50,441 nt of DNA from JBBSHJ01 sp038253135 (GCA_038253135.1 JBBSHJ010000011.1:1-50441), one strand, 5' to 3'. Counted from the first letter of the stretch, positions 33,476-42,514 are shown. Made by a program: numbers and translations. The notes: a model not told the origin generated them from the letters alone.

Positions 33476-34069
33476 TCAGTCACGCGGCACCTCAGGACGG
33501 CGTACCGTCACGCAGCCGCGGAGATGGTCATCAACGATGCCCGCGGCCTGCATCAACGCGTACATCGTCGTCGGACCGACGAAGCGAAAGCCCCGGCGCT
33601 TGAGCTCCTTGGCCATGGCCGTCGACTCCGGCGATACCGACGGCACGTCGGCCAGCGTCCGCGGCCGGGCCCGCCGGCCGGTCGGGGCGAAGGACCACAA
33701 CAGCTCCGACAGACCCTCCGGCTGCGCCAGCGCGGCGCGCGCGTTGGCCAGGGCCGCGCCGACCTTGAGCCGGTTGCGCACGATCCCGGCGTCGGCCATC
33801 AGCCGCCGCTCGTCGCGCTCGTCGTACTCAGCCACCGCCGCGATCGAGAAGTTGTCGAACGCAGCTCGAAACGCCGGCCGCTTGCGCAGGATCGTCAGCC
33901 ATGACAGCCCCGACTGGAAGGCTTCCAGGCACATCCGCTCGAACAGCTCGTCGTCGCCGCGCAGCGGCCGGCCCCACTCCCGGTCGTGGTATGCCGCGTA
34001 GTCCGGTGTCGTGTTTCCCCACGGGCAGCGGCGTACGCCGTCGCGGCCCAGGCTTGCGGTGGTGCTCAC
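33476..34069 (-). CDS. tagA: DNA-3-methyladenine glycosylase I
   Basis: A 197-residue Tag-type glycosylase that excises 3-methyladenine in base-excision repair. The zinc-snap residues are all visible: Cys in RRCPWGN, His in YHDREWG, and His and Cys in DDHLRGC. The helix-hairpin region FQSGLSWLTILRKRPAFRAAF and the catalytic-domain Glu in CLEAF fit the family. The GTG start overlaps the stop of a small upstream frame (GTGA). It is co-linear with Rv1210. Confidence 0.93.
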   Translation of the reverse strand: MSTTASLGRDGVRRCPWGNTTPDYAAYHDREWGRPLRGDDELFERMCLEAFQSGLSWLTILRKRPAFRAAFDNFSIAAVAEYDERDERRLMADAGIVRNRLKVGAALANARAALAQPEGLSELLWSFAPTGRRARPRTLADVPSVSPESTAMAKELKRRGFRFVGPTTMYALMQAAGIVDDHLRGCVTVRRPEVPRD

Positions 34070-34206
34070 GGCCCCGGCCCGACCCGGTGCTGCGGCGCCC
34101 ACCGGGACAGGCGCCGCAGCGAATTCCCGACCGCGGCGGCGGCGACCGGCCGCACCAGCGGCGAGCCCGGCGCGGAGACGTCGATGGCAAGACTCAGCTC
34201 AGGCAT
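34066..34206 (-). CDS. Possible 46-residue protein coupled to tagA
   Basis: A short frame MPELSLAIDVSAPGSPLVRP and onward lies between the DivIVA-like gene (11 bp upstream) and tagA. Its TGA overlaps the tagA GTG by 4 bases, the pattern seen for real coupled genes here. Codon bias is weaker than in neighbours. The beginning resembles the first strand of SRPBCC proteins, so it may be a decayed gene. No strong ribosome-binding site precedes it. Confidence 0.35.
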   Translation of the reverse strand: MPELSLAIDVSAPGSPLVRPVAAAAVGNSLRRLSRWAPQHRVGPGP

Positions 34207-34217
34207 GGTGGCGTGGC

Positions 34218-34715
34218 TCAGTCATCGACGGGCGGATCGTCGAGATGGCGGGTACGGCGATCTGCCCGACCGGGCGGCGCCGGCCGCCACGCCCGCGCCG
34301 TCGCGCCGGCGGACGGATCGGCCGCGCCCGGCTCGTCCCGCTCCCCGGCCGGCGGCGCGAGGGACGCGGCCGGCGGCTCGGGATCGCCGTAAAGGAAGCT
34401 CGTCCGCTCGCCGTGATCGCTGAGATCCGAGCGTAGCCGGGCGATCTCGTGATCGCGGTCCTCGAGCGCCTCGGCCAGCTTTTCGATGACCCAGTCGGTG
34501 TCGGCCATCCGGTAACCGCGGACCGATACCGGCAGCCGGACCGACCGCGCGTCCGATGACAGGATGGGGCGCAGATCGGGAAGCTCGGTCGGCGTGCCCT
34601 CGGCCGGCAGCGGTGGCAGGTCCTCACCGCGGCCGAAGAGCAGGGCTGCGAGCAGGAAGACGACACCGCCGAGCACGATGTAGCCCAACGCGTACAGCAC
34701 GGTCGTCAAGCTCAC
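34218..34715 (-). CDS. DivIVA-domain membrane-anchored protein (Rv1209-like)
   Basis: A 165-residue protein with one N-terminal membrane segment (LTTVLYALGYIVLGGVVFLL) and, at about residues 62-90, a DivIVA-like stretch with the GYRMADTDWVIEKLAEAL signature that starts a coiled coil. The C-terminal 60 residues are Pro/Ala/Arg-rich and disordered. It probably binds the membrane or septum and acts as a scaffold. The start is GTG. It is co-linear with Rv1209 between folP2 and tagA. Confidence 0.82.
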   Translation of the reverse strand: MSLTTVLYALGYIVLGGVVFLLAALLFGRGEDLPPLPAEGTPTELPDLRPILSSDARSVRLPVSVRGYRMADTDWVIEKLAEALEDRDHEIARLRSDLSDHGERTSFLYGDPEPPAASLAPPAGERDEPGAADPSAGATARAWRPAPPGRADRRTRHLDDPPVDD

Positions 34716-34872
34716 CGGTGTGTCCCTGTCCGGGTACCTCCGGTTGCGGCGGTCGGGTCGCTGCCCATGAACGTGCCCATGAACGTGCCCATAAGGGTGA
34801 TCGTGTCACGCTGACGCGGGTACGCGCAGCGCGACCCTTTAGCTACCACCCCTACCGGAGGAGGCCCTGCCC

Positions 34873-35736
34873 ATGCCTCTGCGGCTTGGTCAACGCACGT
34901 TCGTCGACACCGATCTCCTGGTGATGGCGGTGGTCAACCGCACGCCGGATTCCTTCTACGACAAGGGCGCGACGTTTCGCGACGACGCGGCGTACGCGCG
35001 GATCGAGCACGCCATCGCGGAAGGCGCCGACATGATCGATATCGGCGGCGTCAAAGCCGGCACGGGCGCTGACGTCGATGAGACCGAGGAGATCCGGCGG
35101 GTAGTGCCGTTCATCGCGGAGGTCCGTCGTCGCCATCCTGACGTCATCCTCAGCGTCGACACCTGGCGCTCGCGGGTGGGTGCTGCCGCAACCGACGCCG
35201 GCGCGGACCTGCTCAACGATCCGTGGGAGAGCCACGATCCCGGTCTGATCGAGGTCGCCGCCCGCACCGGCGCCGGGCTGGTCTGCACCCACGCCGGCCA
35301 CCTGTCGCCGCGCACCGACCCCGACCGCCCGGCGTACTCCGACGTGACTCGGGACGTCGTCGACACGGTCACCGCCCTGGCCGAGCGGGCGGTGGCGGCA
35401 GGGGTACGCGGGGACGGCATTCTGATCGATCCGGGTCACGACTTCGGCAAGACGACCCGCCAGTCCCTGCAGGTGACGCGACAGCTCTCGGCGCTGACTC
35501 AGACCGGCTGGCCGGTGCTGGTTGCCCTGTCCCGCAAGGACTTCATCGGCGAGACGTTGGATCTGCCGGTCGACGAGCGACTCGAGGGCACACTCGCCGC
35601 GACGGCCGTGTCGGCGTGGCTCGGCGCTCGGGTGTTCCGCGCGCATGATGTCCGGGCGACCCGACGCGTCCTTGCGATGGTGGCGTCGATCCGCGGCGAT
35701 CGCCCGCCGGCCGTGGAGCGTCGCGGCCTTGACTAG
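34873..35736 (+). CDS. folP2: Dihydropteroate synthase homologue FolP2
   Basis: A 287-residue DHPS-fold protein. Pterin-site motifs are VVNRTPDSFYDKGATF and MIDIGGVKAGTGADVDETEE, then LSVDTWRS, DLLNDPWE and VALSRKDFIGETL. In place of the canonical DIGGESTRPG it has DIGGVKAGTG, the substitution seen in mycobacterial FolP2 (Rv1207), so it may not make dihydropteroate. GGAGGAGG lies before the ATG. The gene gpgS (Rv1208), which follows folP2 in mycobacteria, is absent here. Confidence 0.9.
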   Translation: MPLRLGQRTFVDTDLLVMAVVNRTPDSFYDKGATFRDDAAYARIEHAIAEGADMIDIGGVKAGTGADVDETEEIRRVVPFIAEVRRRHPDVILSVDTWRSRVGAAATDAGADLLNDPWESHDPGLIEVAARTGAGLVCTHAGHLSPRTDPDRPAYSDVTRDVVDTVTALAERAVAAGVRGDGILIDPGHDFGKTTRQSLQVTRQLSALTQTGWPVLVALSRKDFIGETLDLPVDERLEGTLAATAVSAWLGARVFRAHDVRATRRVLAMVASIRGDRPPAVERRGLD

Positions 35737-35820
35737 CGCCCAACGGCGTACGCCAGATCGAGATAGCGCGGCTCGATCGCTGACGACGAGCCGCAGTAGA
35801 CCCATATTGCCGGCATCGTC

Positions 35821-35909
35821 GGTGCACTTCAACGTCGGTGCACCTTCAACGTCAGAGCACCTTCAACGTCAGTGCACCTTCAACGTCGGTGCACTTCAAG
35901 GTCAGTGCA
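35821..35909. repeat. 16/17-bp tandem array downstream of the LOG gene
   Basis: Read on minus, the unit GTGCACTGACGTTGAAG is repeated about 5.5 times with small changes (C/T in CACYGA, one A-to-T, and 16-bp copies lacking one G). The first unit includes the last two sense codons and the TGA of the LOG gene, so the array is built from that gene's 3' end. It fills the gap to the convergent folP2, whose own stop lies 85 bp away. Confidence 0.93.
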
Positions 35910-36687
35910 CGAGCCCGGGCACGTCGCCGTCCTCGGTGCGGCCGATGTCGGCCGCCACGATGGTGCCGACCGCCTCGTCCACGTCATCGGTGAGGGTCAG
36001 CAGGTTTAGGTCGCCGGGGCCGATCTTGGCGTCGGGCAGCACGGTGTTGCGCATCCAGTCGATCAGGCCTTGCCAGTACGACGTACCGAAGAGCACGACC
36101 GGGAAGCGCGTCACCTTGTGGGTCTGCACGAGGACGAGCGCCTCGAAGAGCTCGTCCAGCGTGCCGAAACCCCCTGGCAGGCAGACGAATCCTTGCGCGT
36201 ACTTGACGAACATCGTCTTGCGGGCGAAGAAATACCGGAAGTTCAGCCCGAGGTCGACCCAGTCGTTGAGCTGCTGTTCGAATGGCAGCTCGATGCCGAG
36301 CCCCACGCTGATGCCGCCGGCCTCCTGCGCGCCCCGGTTGACGGCCTCCATCGAGCCCGGCCCGCCGCCTGTGATCACCGCGAAGCCCGCGGCGGTGAGA
36401 GCGGCGCCGAGCCGGCGGCCCACGTCGTAGTCCGGCGAGTCGATGCGCGTCCGCGCGCTGCCGAAAACGCTGACCGCCTTGGGCAGCTCGGCCAGCGCGC
36501 CGAAGCCCTCGACGAATTCGGACTGGATCCGGAGCACCCGCCACGGGTCCTTGTGCACCCAGTCCGCCGGTCCGCGGCTGTCCAGCAGGCGCTGGTCGGT
36601 GGTGCCGGGCTGGACCTGATCGCCACGCAGCAGCGCGGGGCCGCGACGGCGTTCCGCCGGCTTGGGAGAGGCGGGAGGTTCGCTCAT
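35902..36687 (-). CDS. LOG-family Rossmann-fold protein (Rv1205-like)
   Basis: A 261-residue TIGR00730-type protein. Motifs: VFGSARTRIDSPDYDVGRRLG, GGGPGSMEAVNRGAQEAGG and PGGFGTLDELFEALVL, the last being the PGGxGTxxE phosphoribohydrolase signature. The group includes cytokinin-activating 5'-monophosphate phosphoribohydrolases. With its longer N-terminus it may act on other nucleotides. It is co-linear with Rv1205. Its stop codon is part of a repeat array. Confidence 0.9.
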   Translation of the reverse strand: MSEPPASPKPAERRRGPALLRGDQVQPGTTDQRLLDSRGPADWVHKDPWRVLRIQSEFVEGFGALAELPKAVSVFGSARTRIDSPDYDVGRRLGAALTAAGFAVITGGGPGSMEAVNRGAQEAGGISVGLGIELPFEQQLNDWVDLGLNFRYFFARKTMFVKYAQGFVCLPGGFGTLDELFEALVLVQTHKVTRFPVVLFGTSYWQGLIDWMRNTVLPDAKIGPGDLNLLTLTDDVDEAVGTIVAADIGRTEDGDVPGLVH

Positions 36688-36752
36688 GGAGGGAACGCTA
36701 GCCGCCGCGCGCCCGTCGGCGCCGGGAAGGTGTGATCCGTAAGGTGTCAGCC

Positions 36753-37562
36753 GTGGCAGCGCGACACCGCGAGGATGATCAGGGCACGGACCGCGACACC
36801 TACTCCGACCGCGACTATTCCGACCGCGATCACTCCGACCGCCGTTTTGGTCAGGCGGGAGACGACGACGACTTCGACAGCCGCGAGCTGCCGGACGAGC
36901 GGTATCACGAGGGCCGCGGCGGGCGGCGTACCGATGCGGACGACGACCGGAGCCGCGTCGCCGTCATCTATTACAGCGCCACCGGAAGCATCTACACGAT
37001 GGCGCAAGCGGCCGCCGCCGGTGCGGCCGACGCCGGGTCCGCGGTCCGGCTGCGCAGGGTGCGCGAGACCGCCGGCCCCGAGGCGGTGGCGGCCAACCCG
37101 AGGTGGTCCACGCACTTCCGCTCCACCGAGGGCGTCGCCATCGCCGAGCTGGCGGATGTCGCGTGGGCCGACGCGATCGTGTTCGGTACGCCGAGCCGGT
37201 TCGGCAACGTCGCCGCCCAGCTCAAGGCGTTCATCGATACGCTCGGCCCGCTGTGGGGACGGGGCGAGCTGATCGACAAGGTCTTTGCCGGGTTCACCTC
37301 GAGCGCGACGCTGCACGGCGGCCAGGAGTCGACACTGCTGGCGCTCTACCAATCCGTGCACCATTTCGGCGGAATCGTCGTCGCGCCCGGCTATGCCGAT
37401 CCGGTGCAGTTCGACAACGGCAACCCGTACGGCGCCTCGCACACCTCGGACAACGGGCGCATCCCGCCGGGTGAGGTCGAGCTCGCCGCGGCCCGGTTCA
37501 CCGGCTATCGGGTGGCCACGATCGCGGCGGCGCTCCGGCTCGGGCTCGACCGCCTTGGCTGA
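36753..37562 (+). CDS. WrbA/flavodoxin-like NAD(P)H:quinone oxidoreductase with a charged extension
   Basis: The last 200 residues are a WrbA-type FMN protein: VAVIYYSATGSIYTMAQAAA, then DAIVFGTPSRFGNVAAQLKAF, FTSSATLHGGQESTLLALY and YGASHTSDNG, all FMN-site motifs. It would reduce quinones by two electrons. Preceding this is a 65-70 residue extension almost wholly of Asp, Arg, Ser, Tyr and Glu with YSDRD/HSDRR repeats, unlike WrbA elsewhere and predicted disordered. Start GTG at 36753 has TAAGGTG upstream; GTGs at 36732 and 36744 are also in frame. It is divergent from the LOG gene. Confidence 0.88.
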   Translation: MAARHREDDQGTDRDTYSDRDYSDRDHSDRRFGQAGDDDDFDSRELPDERYHEGRGGRRTDADDDRSRVAVIYYSATGSIYTMAQAAAAGAADAGSAVRLRRVRETAGPEAVAANPRWSTHFRSTEGVAIAELADVAWADAIVFGTPSRFGNVAAQLKAFIDTLGPLWGRGELIDKVFAGFTSSATLHGGQESTLLALYQSVHHFGGIVVAPGYADPVQFDNGNPYGASHTSDNGRIPPGEVELAAARFTGYRVATIAAALRLGLDRLG

Positions 37563-37568
37563 CCGGCG

Positions 37569-39356
37569 TCAGCTCGTGCGCCATCCCGAGATGTCACCGA
37601 GCACGGAGCTGTTGGCCGGGTTGTAGGCGGTGCCGTGCAGCTGGGGTGAGACCCACGCAACGACCGCTCGCCGCGCGACCGGCAGGGCCGCCATGCCCTT
37701 CCACAGAAGCGCGTCGGCGCGGTTGATCGCGGCGATGCGCCGCGCGTCGTCGCTGGCCGAGAAGGCCTTGCCGAGCGCCGCGTCGTACGCGTTACTGCAG
37801 AATTTCGAGTAGTTGTATCGATTCTTGCACTGGAAATTCACACCGCTCTCGGTCGCGAAGTCGGGCAAGAGCTGGTAGTTGAGCGCAATCATCTGGAAAT
37901 GCTGCAGCCGGTTGTCGAAGTCCTCGCTGCCGAACGGATCGATCGTCACCTTGACGCCGAGCTGCCCGAGATTCTGCTGGACGACCTGGGCGTCATGCAT
38001 GCCGGCCGGCGCCAATTTCGAGACCGAGAACTTGAGCATCAGCGGCTTCCCGCCCTTGGCGAAGATCCCGGCGGTGCCCTTCTTGTATCCGGCCTGCTGC
38101 AGCAGTAGGGCCGCCTTCGCCACGTTCGGACTGGCATAAGCCGCGTCCGCAGGTTCGTAACCAGCCGCTTCGGCCGGCATGAGCAAGCTGCCCGGCGCCA
38201 TGTGCTGCGGTCCGCCCGCGGTGTAGACCATGAGCAGTGCCCGCCGGTCCAGCGCGGTCGCGAGCGCGACTCGAACCCTACTGTCCTTGAGCATCGGGTC
38301 CGACGCGTTGAAAAGGACCATCGACAGCCGCGATCCGATGCGAACGCCGTCGGAATGTGCGGCAGCAAAGGCGTGGATCTCGGTGTCGCTGGGGGCGGCG
38401 TCCTCGACGACGTCGACCTCGCCGGCGCTGGCCGCAGCCTGGGCCTGGTAGGCGTCGTTGAAGAGGGTGATGTCCAGCCCGGAGATCCTGGACTTCTTGC
38501 CCAGATAGCGGGGGTTGAGGACCAGGCTCACTCGCTTCGCCGTCTTGTCGAAGGCCGTCATCCGCAGCGGGCCACCCGCCGCAGGAACGGTGCGCTCGAG
38601 CGTGGCCACCTGGGCCTTGTAGCCCCTGCCCGCCCTTTTCAAAACGCCTGAGGGCAGCAGGAACGGGAAGGAGGCCATCCATTCCGAAGTCACCCTGGAA
38701 TACTCGACTGCGACCTTCTTCTTGTTGTCGCCGACCGCGTGCACCTCGGTGATGATGTCGAGGTTGTCCATGAAATAGTGCAGCCTCTTGGCCGCCCGTA
38801 ACACGTATTGGAAGTCGGCGACGGTGATCGGTGAGCCGTCGGACCACGCCGCGTCGGGCCTGATCGCATAAGTGACCGTCATCTTGCCGCCCGCACGCTT
38901 CACGAGCGGCGCGCCGGTGAGCAGCGCGGGATTGTATTTGTAGGCGAAGGTCGGCGACACCGTCATCGGCTGGGGCAGGACCAGTCGAGCAATCGCGTTC
39001 GCCGCGTCGAACGAGATGGAGTTGTAGTCGAACGGGTTGAAATTCTGAAACGTCGTGACGAACCCGGCCTTGATCACCTTGGGGGGCGCGGCGGTCGTCG
39101 GCGGCGGTGGTGGTGCGGTCGGTCCTGGCGACGAGGACGGAGCCTTGGACGACGTGGTGGGCTGCGACGATGAAGGTGGGGCCGAGCTGGATGTCGGCGC
39201 CGATGTGGGGGGCGGGCTCGTCGACGCCGATCCCGAGATGCTCGGGACCGGGCCTACGGACGTTCCGTCACCGCTCACCTTCGACGTGCAGGCGGTCACG
39301 CCCAGTGCAACGGCAAGCACGATGCCCACCCGAGTCCTCATCCGCGTTTGCCGCAC
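37569..39356 (-). CDS. Peptide/opine-type ABC transporter substrate-binding lipoprotein
   Basis: A roughly 595-residue family-5 solute-binding protein. It has a lipoprotein signal (VGIVLAVALGVTACTSK), a Ser/Thr/Pro-rich linker at about 25-90, then the SBP_5 domain (IRPDAAWSDGSPITVADFQY and VRVALATALDRRALLMVY). It binds peptides or similar compounds outside the membrane. No permease or ATPase genes are next to it, so its transporter must be elsewhere. GTG at 39356 follows an AGAGGA site; TTG one codon earlier and ATG at 39341 are alternatives. It ends 6 bp from wrbA. Confidence 0.88.
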   Translation of the reverse strand: MRQTRMRTRVGIVLAVALGVTACTSKVSGDGTSVGPVPSISGSASTSPPPTSAPTSSSAPPSSSQPTTSSKAPSSSPGPTAPPPPPTTAAPPKVIKAGFVTTFQNFNPFDYNSISFDAANAIARLVLPQPMTVSPTFAYKYNPALLTGAPLVKRAGGKMTVTYAIRPDAAWSDGSPITVADFQYVLRAAKRLHYFMDNLDIITEVHAVGDNKKKVAVEYSRVTSEWMASFPFLLPSGVLKRAGRGYKAQVATLERTVPAAGGPLRMTAFDKTAKRVSLVLNPRYLGKKSRISGLDITLFNDAYQAQAAASAGEVDVVEDAAPSDTEIHAFAAAHSDGVRIGSRLSMVLFNASDPMLKDSRVRVALATALDRRALLMVYTAGGPQHMAPGSLLMPAEAAGYEPADAAYASPNVAKAALLLQQAGYKKGTAGIFAKGGKPLMLKFSVSKLAPAGMHDAQVVQQNLGQLGVKVTIDPFGSEDFDNRLQHFQMIALNYQLLPDFATESGVNFQCKNRYNYSKFCSNAYDAALGKAFSASDDARRIAAINRADALLWKGMAALPVARRAVVAWVSPQLHGTAYNPANSSVLGDISGWRTS

Positions 39357-39398
39357 CAACGCTGTCCTCTCTGATTGGGCCGCTCTGATCGGGCCGGG

Positions 39399-40487
39399 CT
39401 ACCGGCCCCGCAGGAATCCGGTCAGGATTCGTTCCGCGTCCTCGATGTGATCGATCCGCACCGATTCCTCGCGAGTATGGGCCAGATTCGGATCGCCGGG
39501 CCCGAAGTTGACGGCCGGAATTCCGAGTGTCGCGAACCGCGACACGTCGGTCCAGCCGTATTTGCCCCGCGGCGCCTGCCCGACATGGGCGATGAAGTCC
39601 GCCGGCGCGGGACGATCGAGGCCGGGCAACGCGCCCGGCGCGGCATCGACGATCGCCACCTCCTGGCCGGCGAAGACGGAGCGGACGTGCGCGGCGGCGG
39701 CATCGATGTCCCGGTCGGGTGCGAACCGGTAGTTGACCGTCACCGTGCACTCGTCGGGAATGACGTTGCCGGCCACGCCGCCGTCGACGCGCACGGCGTT
39801 CAGGCCCTCGCGGTAGCCGCAGCCGTCGATCTCGACGGTGCGGGCGTCGTACGCCGCCAGCGTCGCCAGGATCGGCGCGGCCCGGTGGATGGCGTTGTCT
39901 CCGAGCCACGACCGGGCGCTGTGCGCCCGCCGGCCGCGGATGCGGACCTCGGCCCGCAGGGTGCCCTGGCAGCCGCCCTCGACCATGCCGTCCGTGGGCT
40001 CCATCAAGATGGCGAGATCGCCGGCCAGCAGCTGCGGATCCCTGCGGGCGATGCGGCCGAGTCCGTTGCGCTCGGCCTCGACCTCCTCGTTGTCGTAGAA
40101 GACAAAGGTCAGGTCGTACGCCGGGTCGGCAACGGACGCGGCGAGCCGCAGCATCACCGCGTCGCCGGATTTCATGTCGGACGCGCCGCAGCCGTGGATC
40201 CGCTCGGCATCGCGCCGCGACGGCACGTTGTCGGCGATCGGCACGGTGTCGAGGTGCCCGGCGAAGACGATCCGTTGGTCTCGGCCGAGGTCGGTCGAGG
40301 CGAGCACGGCGTCCCCGTCGCGGCGCACCGTGTAGCGGCCGAGTTCGCGTAGGACGAGCTCCACGGCGTCGGCCAGATCGCGTTCGTCGCCGGAGACGGA
40401 GGCGACATCGACGAGGTCCGCGGTCAGGTCCGGGCCGGGCCGGGACAGGTCGAGATGAGCGAGCGCGGTGCGCAGCGGATCGGGCAC
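39399..40487 (-). CDS. dapE: Succinyl-diaminopimelate desuccinylase
   Basis: A 362-residue M20 metallopeptidase that removes succinate from N-succinyl-LL-diaminopimelate in lysine and cell-wall precursor synthesis. Metal ligands lie in FAGHLDTVP, GCGASDMKSGDA and YDNEEVEAE, and a late His in GPGDPNLAHTREE. Start GTG (VPDPLRTALAHLDLSRPG) is chosen on family length; no Shine-Dalgarno is seen, so the mRNA may be leaderless. It is divergent from dapD by 110 bp, as Rv1202 is from Rv1201c. Confidence 0.92.
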   Translation of the reverse strand: MPDPLRTALAHLDLSRPGPDLTADLVDVASVSGDERDLADAVELVLRELGRYTVRRDGDAVLASTDLGRDQRIVFAGHLDTVPIADNVPSRRDAERIHGCGASDMKSGDAVMLRLAASVADPAYDLTFVFYDNEEVEAERNGLGRIARRDPQLLAGDLAILMEPTDGMVEGGCQGTLRAEVRIRGRRAHSARSWLGDNAIHRAAPILATLAAYDARTVEIDGCGYREGLNAVRVDGGVAGNVIPDECTVTVNYRFAPDRDIDAAAAHVRSVFAGQEVAIVDAAPGALPGLDRPAPADFIAHVGQAPRGKYGWTDVSRFATLGIPAVNFGPGDPNLAHTREESVRIDHIEDAERILTGFLRGR

Positions 40488-40597
40488 GGTAGAGACCGTA
40501 ACGGTCCGCCCGTGCCGTCGGGGCGGCCGGTCGCGCCGTGCCCACACCGCCACGCGCGGCACCGGGTCGGCCCGCACCGGCCGGTACCGTGGCATTC

Positions 40598-41539
40598 ATG
40601 CCCCCGATTTCTGCTTGCGGTACCGGTCTGGCCACGCGGGCGCCGGACGGCACCGTGCTCGACGTGTGGTATCCCGCGCCGGCTCTCGGTACGACGCCGG
40701 CCGAGACGCCCGATCTGACTGATCTGGCTGATCTGACCGTGTCCGCCCGCGTCGATGACAGGCGCGGCGTACGCACCGAGGTCATCACCACCACGATCCC
40801 CGACCTGGCCGTGCCGCCACGGGACGCGGCCGACGGGTATCTCCGCCTGCACCTGCTGTCCCACCGGCTGATCAAGCCGCACGCGAGCAACCTCGAGGGC
40901 ATCTTCGATGTGCTGGCGAACGTGGTCTGGACCAGCGCCGGGCCGTGCCCCGTCGACGGATTCGAAGCCACCCGGGCGCGGCTGCGGGCGGCCGGCGTGA
41001 TGGTCACGGTCCATGGGATCGATAAGTTCCCGCGGATGGTCGACTACGTCGTACCGTCCGGGGTCCGCATCGCTGACGCCGACCGCGTCCGGCTGGGTGC
41101 ATACCTCGCCACCGGTACGACGGTGATGCACGAGGGCTTCGTGAACTACAACGCCGGCACGCTCGGTGCATCGATGGTGGAGGGCCGGATCTCGGCCGGC
41201 GTCGTGGTCGGCGACGGATCCGATATCGGGGGCGGTGCTTCCATCATGGGCACGCTGTCCGGCGGGGGCACCGAGACGGTGCGGATCGGCGAGCGCTGCC
41301 TGCTCGGGGCGAACTCCGGTCTCGCGATCTCCCTCGGCGACGATTGCGTGGTCGAGGCCGGCTGCTACGTGACGACCAACTCCAAGGTGAGCCTGCCGGA
41401 CGGATCGCTCGTCAAGGCGATCGAGCTCTCCGGGCGGGACGGGCTGCTGCTCTGGCGAAACAGCGTCACCGGCGCCCTGGAGGCGAAATCCCGCCGCGGC
41501 CGGATCACGCTCAACACGGCTTTGCACGCCAACGCATGA
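40598..41539 (+). CDS. dapD: Tetrahydrodipicolinate N-succinyltransferase
   Basis: A 313-residue DapD of the actinobacterial type. An N-terminal domain is followed by a left-handed beta-helix (VRLGAYLATGTTVMHEGFVN, YNAGTLGASMVEGRISAGVV, SDIGGGASIMGTLSGGG). It transfers succinate from succinyl-CoA to tetrahydrodipicolinate, the step before DapC. The E/G-rich catalytic loop ASMVEGRIS is intact. The stop overlaps the next ATG (ATGA). Confidence 0.93.
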   Translation: MPPISACGTGLATRAPDGTVLDVWYPAPALGTTPAETPDLTDLADLTVSARVDDRRGVRTEVITTTIPDLAVPPRDAADGYLRLHLLSHRLIKPHASNLEGIFDVLANVVWTSAGPCPVDGFEATRARLRAAGVMVTVHGIDKFPRMVDYVVPSGVRIADADRVRLGAYLATGTTVMHEGFVNYNAGTLGASMVEGRISAGVVVGDGSDIGGGASIMGTLSGGGTETVRIGERCLLGANSGLAISLGDDCVVEAGCYVTTNSKVSLPDGSLVKAIELSGRDGLLLWRNSVTGALEAKSRRGRITLNTALHANA

Positions 41540-42441
41540 ACGACAACGAGACCCCGGAGCGGCCGACTCCCGGCCAGTCGCCGCACGAGATGACCCCGGA
41601 GCGGCTGAGCCGCATCCCGAGGGCCCGGCGCGGCAACACGCGGTTCACGCTGTGGGTCGCGGGCGGCGTGATCTTCCTGCTGATCCTGATCCTCATCGTC
41701 GGCCACGGCCGGTTCGGCTCCGGCAAGATCGACCCCGAATGCCGCTTCCTGGGTAGCATATCGACTCTCACACCCGCCCAGACCGGAAACGCGGCCACGA
41801 TCACGGCCGTCGCGGTACGCCGCAACCTGCCCGACCGCGCCGTGACGATCGCGCTGTCGACCGCGCTGCAGGAATCGAGGCTGCAGAACCTCGACCACGG
41901 CGACCGCGACTCCGTCGGCGTCTTCCAGCAACGCCCGTCGCAGGGTTGGGGCACCTCCGCGCAATTGCAGGATCCCGTCTACGCGGCGGGCAGGTTCTAC
42001 GGCGCCCTCGTCGAGATACCGAACTGGCGGCAGCTTCCCGTCACGGTCGCGGCGCAGAAGGTGCAGCGCAGCGCCTTCCCGAACGCGTACGCCCGGTGGG
42101 AGCCCCAGGCCGCAGCGGCCGGTGCCGCCCTGCTCGCTCGATCCGCGCAACCCGCCTTTGCCTGCCAGTACGACCATCCGGTTCGACCGCTCGGTGCCGC
42201 CGCGGCCGCGCAGATGATCAAGCGCCAACTGGGCGTCGACGCCACGGTCAGCGGCGCGACGCTCACCGTTTCCGGGACGCCGCGGATGGAATCGGTCGCC
42301 ACCGCGTGGCTGGTCGCCTACGGGCAGGGGTACGGCGCCAGCAGTGTCGTCCACGCCGGCCGCATCTGGAAGAGCACCAAGATCGAGTGGAAGGCCACGA
42401 GCGAGCACCCGCCCGATGTCGTGGCGACCTATTACAGCTGA
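41536..42441 (+). CDS. Membrane-anchored lysozyme-fold-like protein
   Basis: A 301-residue protein with a short cytoplasmic N-terminus, one membrane helix (TLWVAGGVIFLLILILIVG) and an extracytoplasmic part. The part at about 105-180 reads VTIALSTALQESRLQNLDHG, DSVGVFQQRPSQGWGT and VYAAGRFYGAL, which resembles goose-lysozyme or transglycosylase folds (catalytic-type Glu in ALQES, then FQQRPS). Actinobacterial relatives are often loosely labelled heavy-metal transporters, which the sequence does not support. It overlaps dapD by 4 bp, hinting at a cell-wall link. Confidence 0.7.
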   Translation: MNDNETPERPTPGQSPHEMTPERLSRIPRARRGNTRFTLWVAGGVIFLLILILIVGHGRFGSGKIDPECRFLGSISTLTPAQTGNAATITAVAVRRNLPDRAVTIALSTALQESRLQNLDHGDRDSVGVFQQRPSQGWGTSAQLQDPVYAAGRFYGALVEIPNWRQLPVTVAAQKVQRSAFPNAYARWEPQAAAAGAALLARSAQPAFACQYDHPVRPLGAAAAAQMIKRQLGVDATVSGATLTVSGTPRMESVATAWLVAYGQGYGASSVVHAGRIWKSTKIEWKATSEHPPDVVATYYS

Positions 42442-42467
42442 TCGGCCCTCTACCTGGCCGGGGCAGT

Positions 42468-42499
42468 GGCGGACGGGCCGAAACGGGCATCTGTCCGCC
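42468..42499. terminator. Hairpin between convergent genes
   Basis: GGCGGAC at 42468-42474 pairs with GTCCGCC at 42493-42499 around an 18-base loop, in the 73-bp gap between the lysozyme-like gene and dapC, which converge. No T tract. Confidence 0.45.
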
Positions 42500-42514
42500 G
42501 GACGATCGTTGCCT

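Noticed and set aside
35821..35909. CRISPR-like array
   Set aside because: Units are contiguous 16/17-mers without spacers and no cas genes are near; it is a simple tandem repeat.
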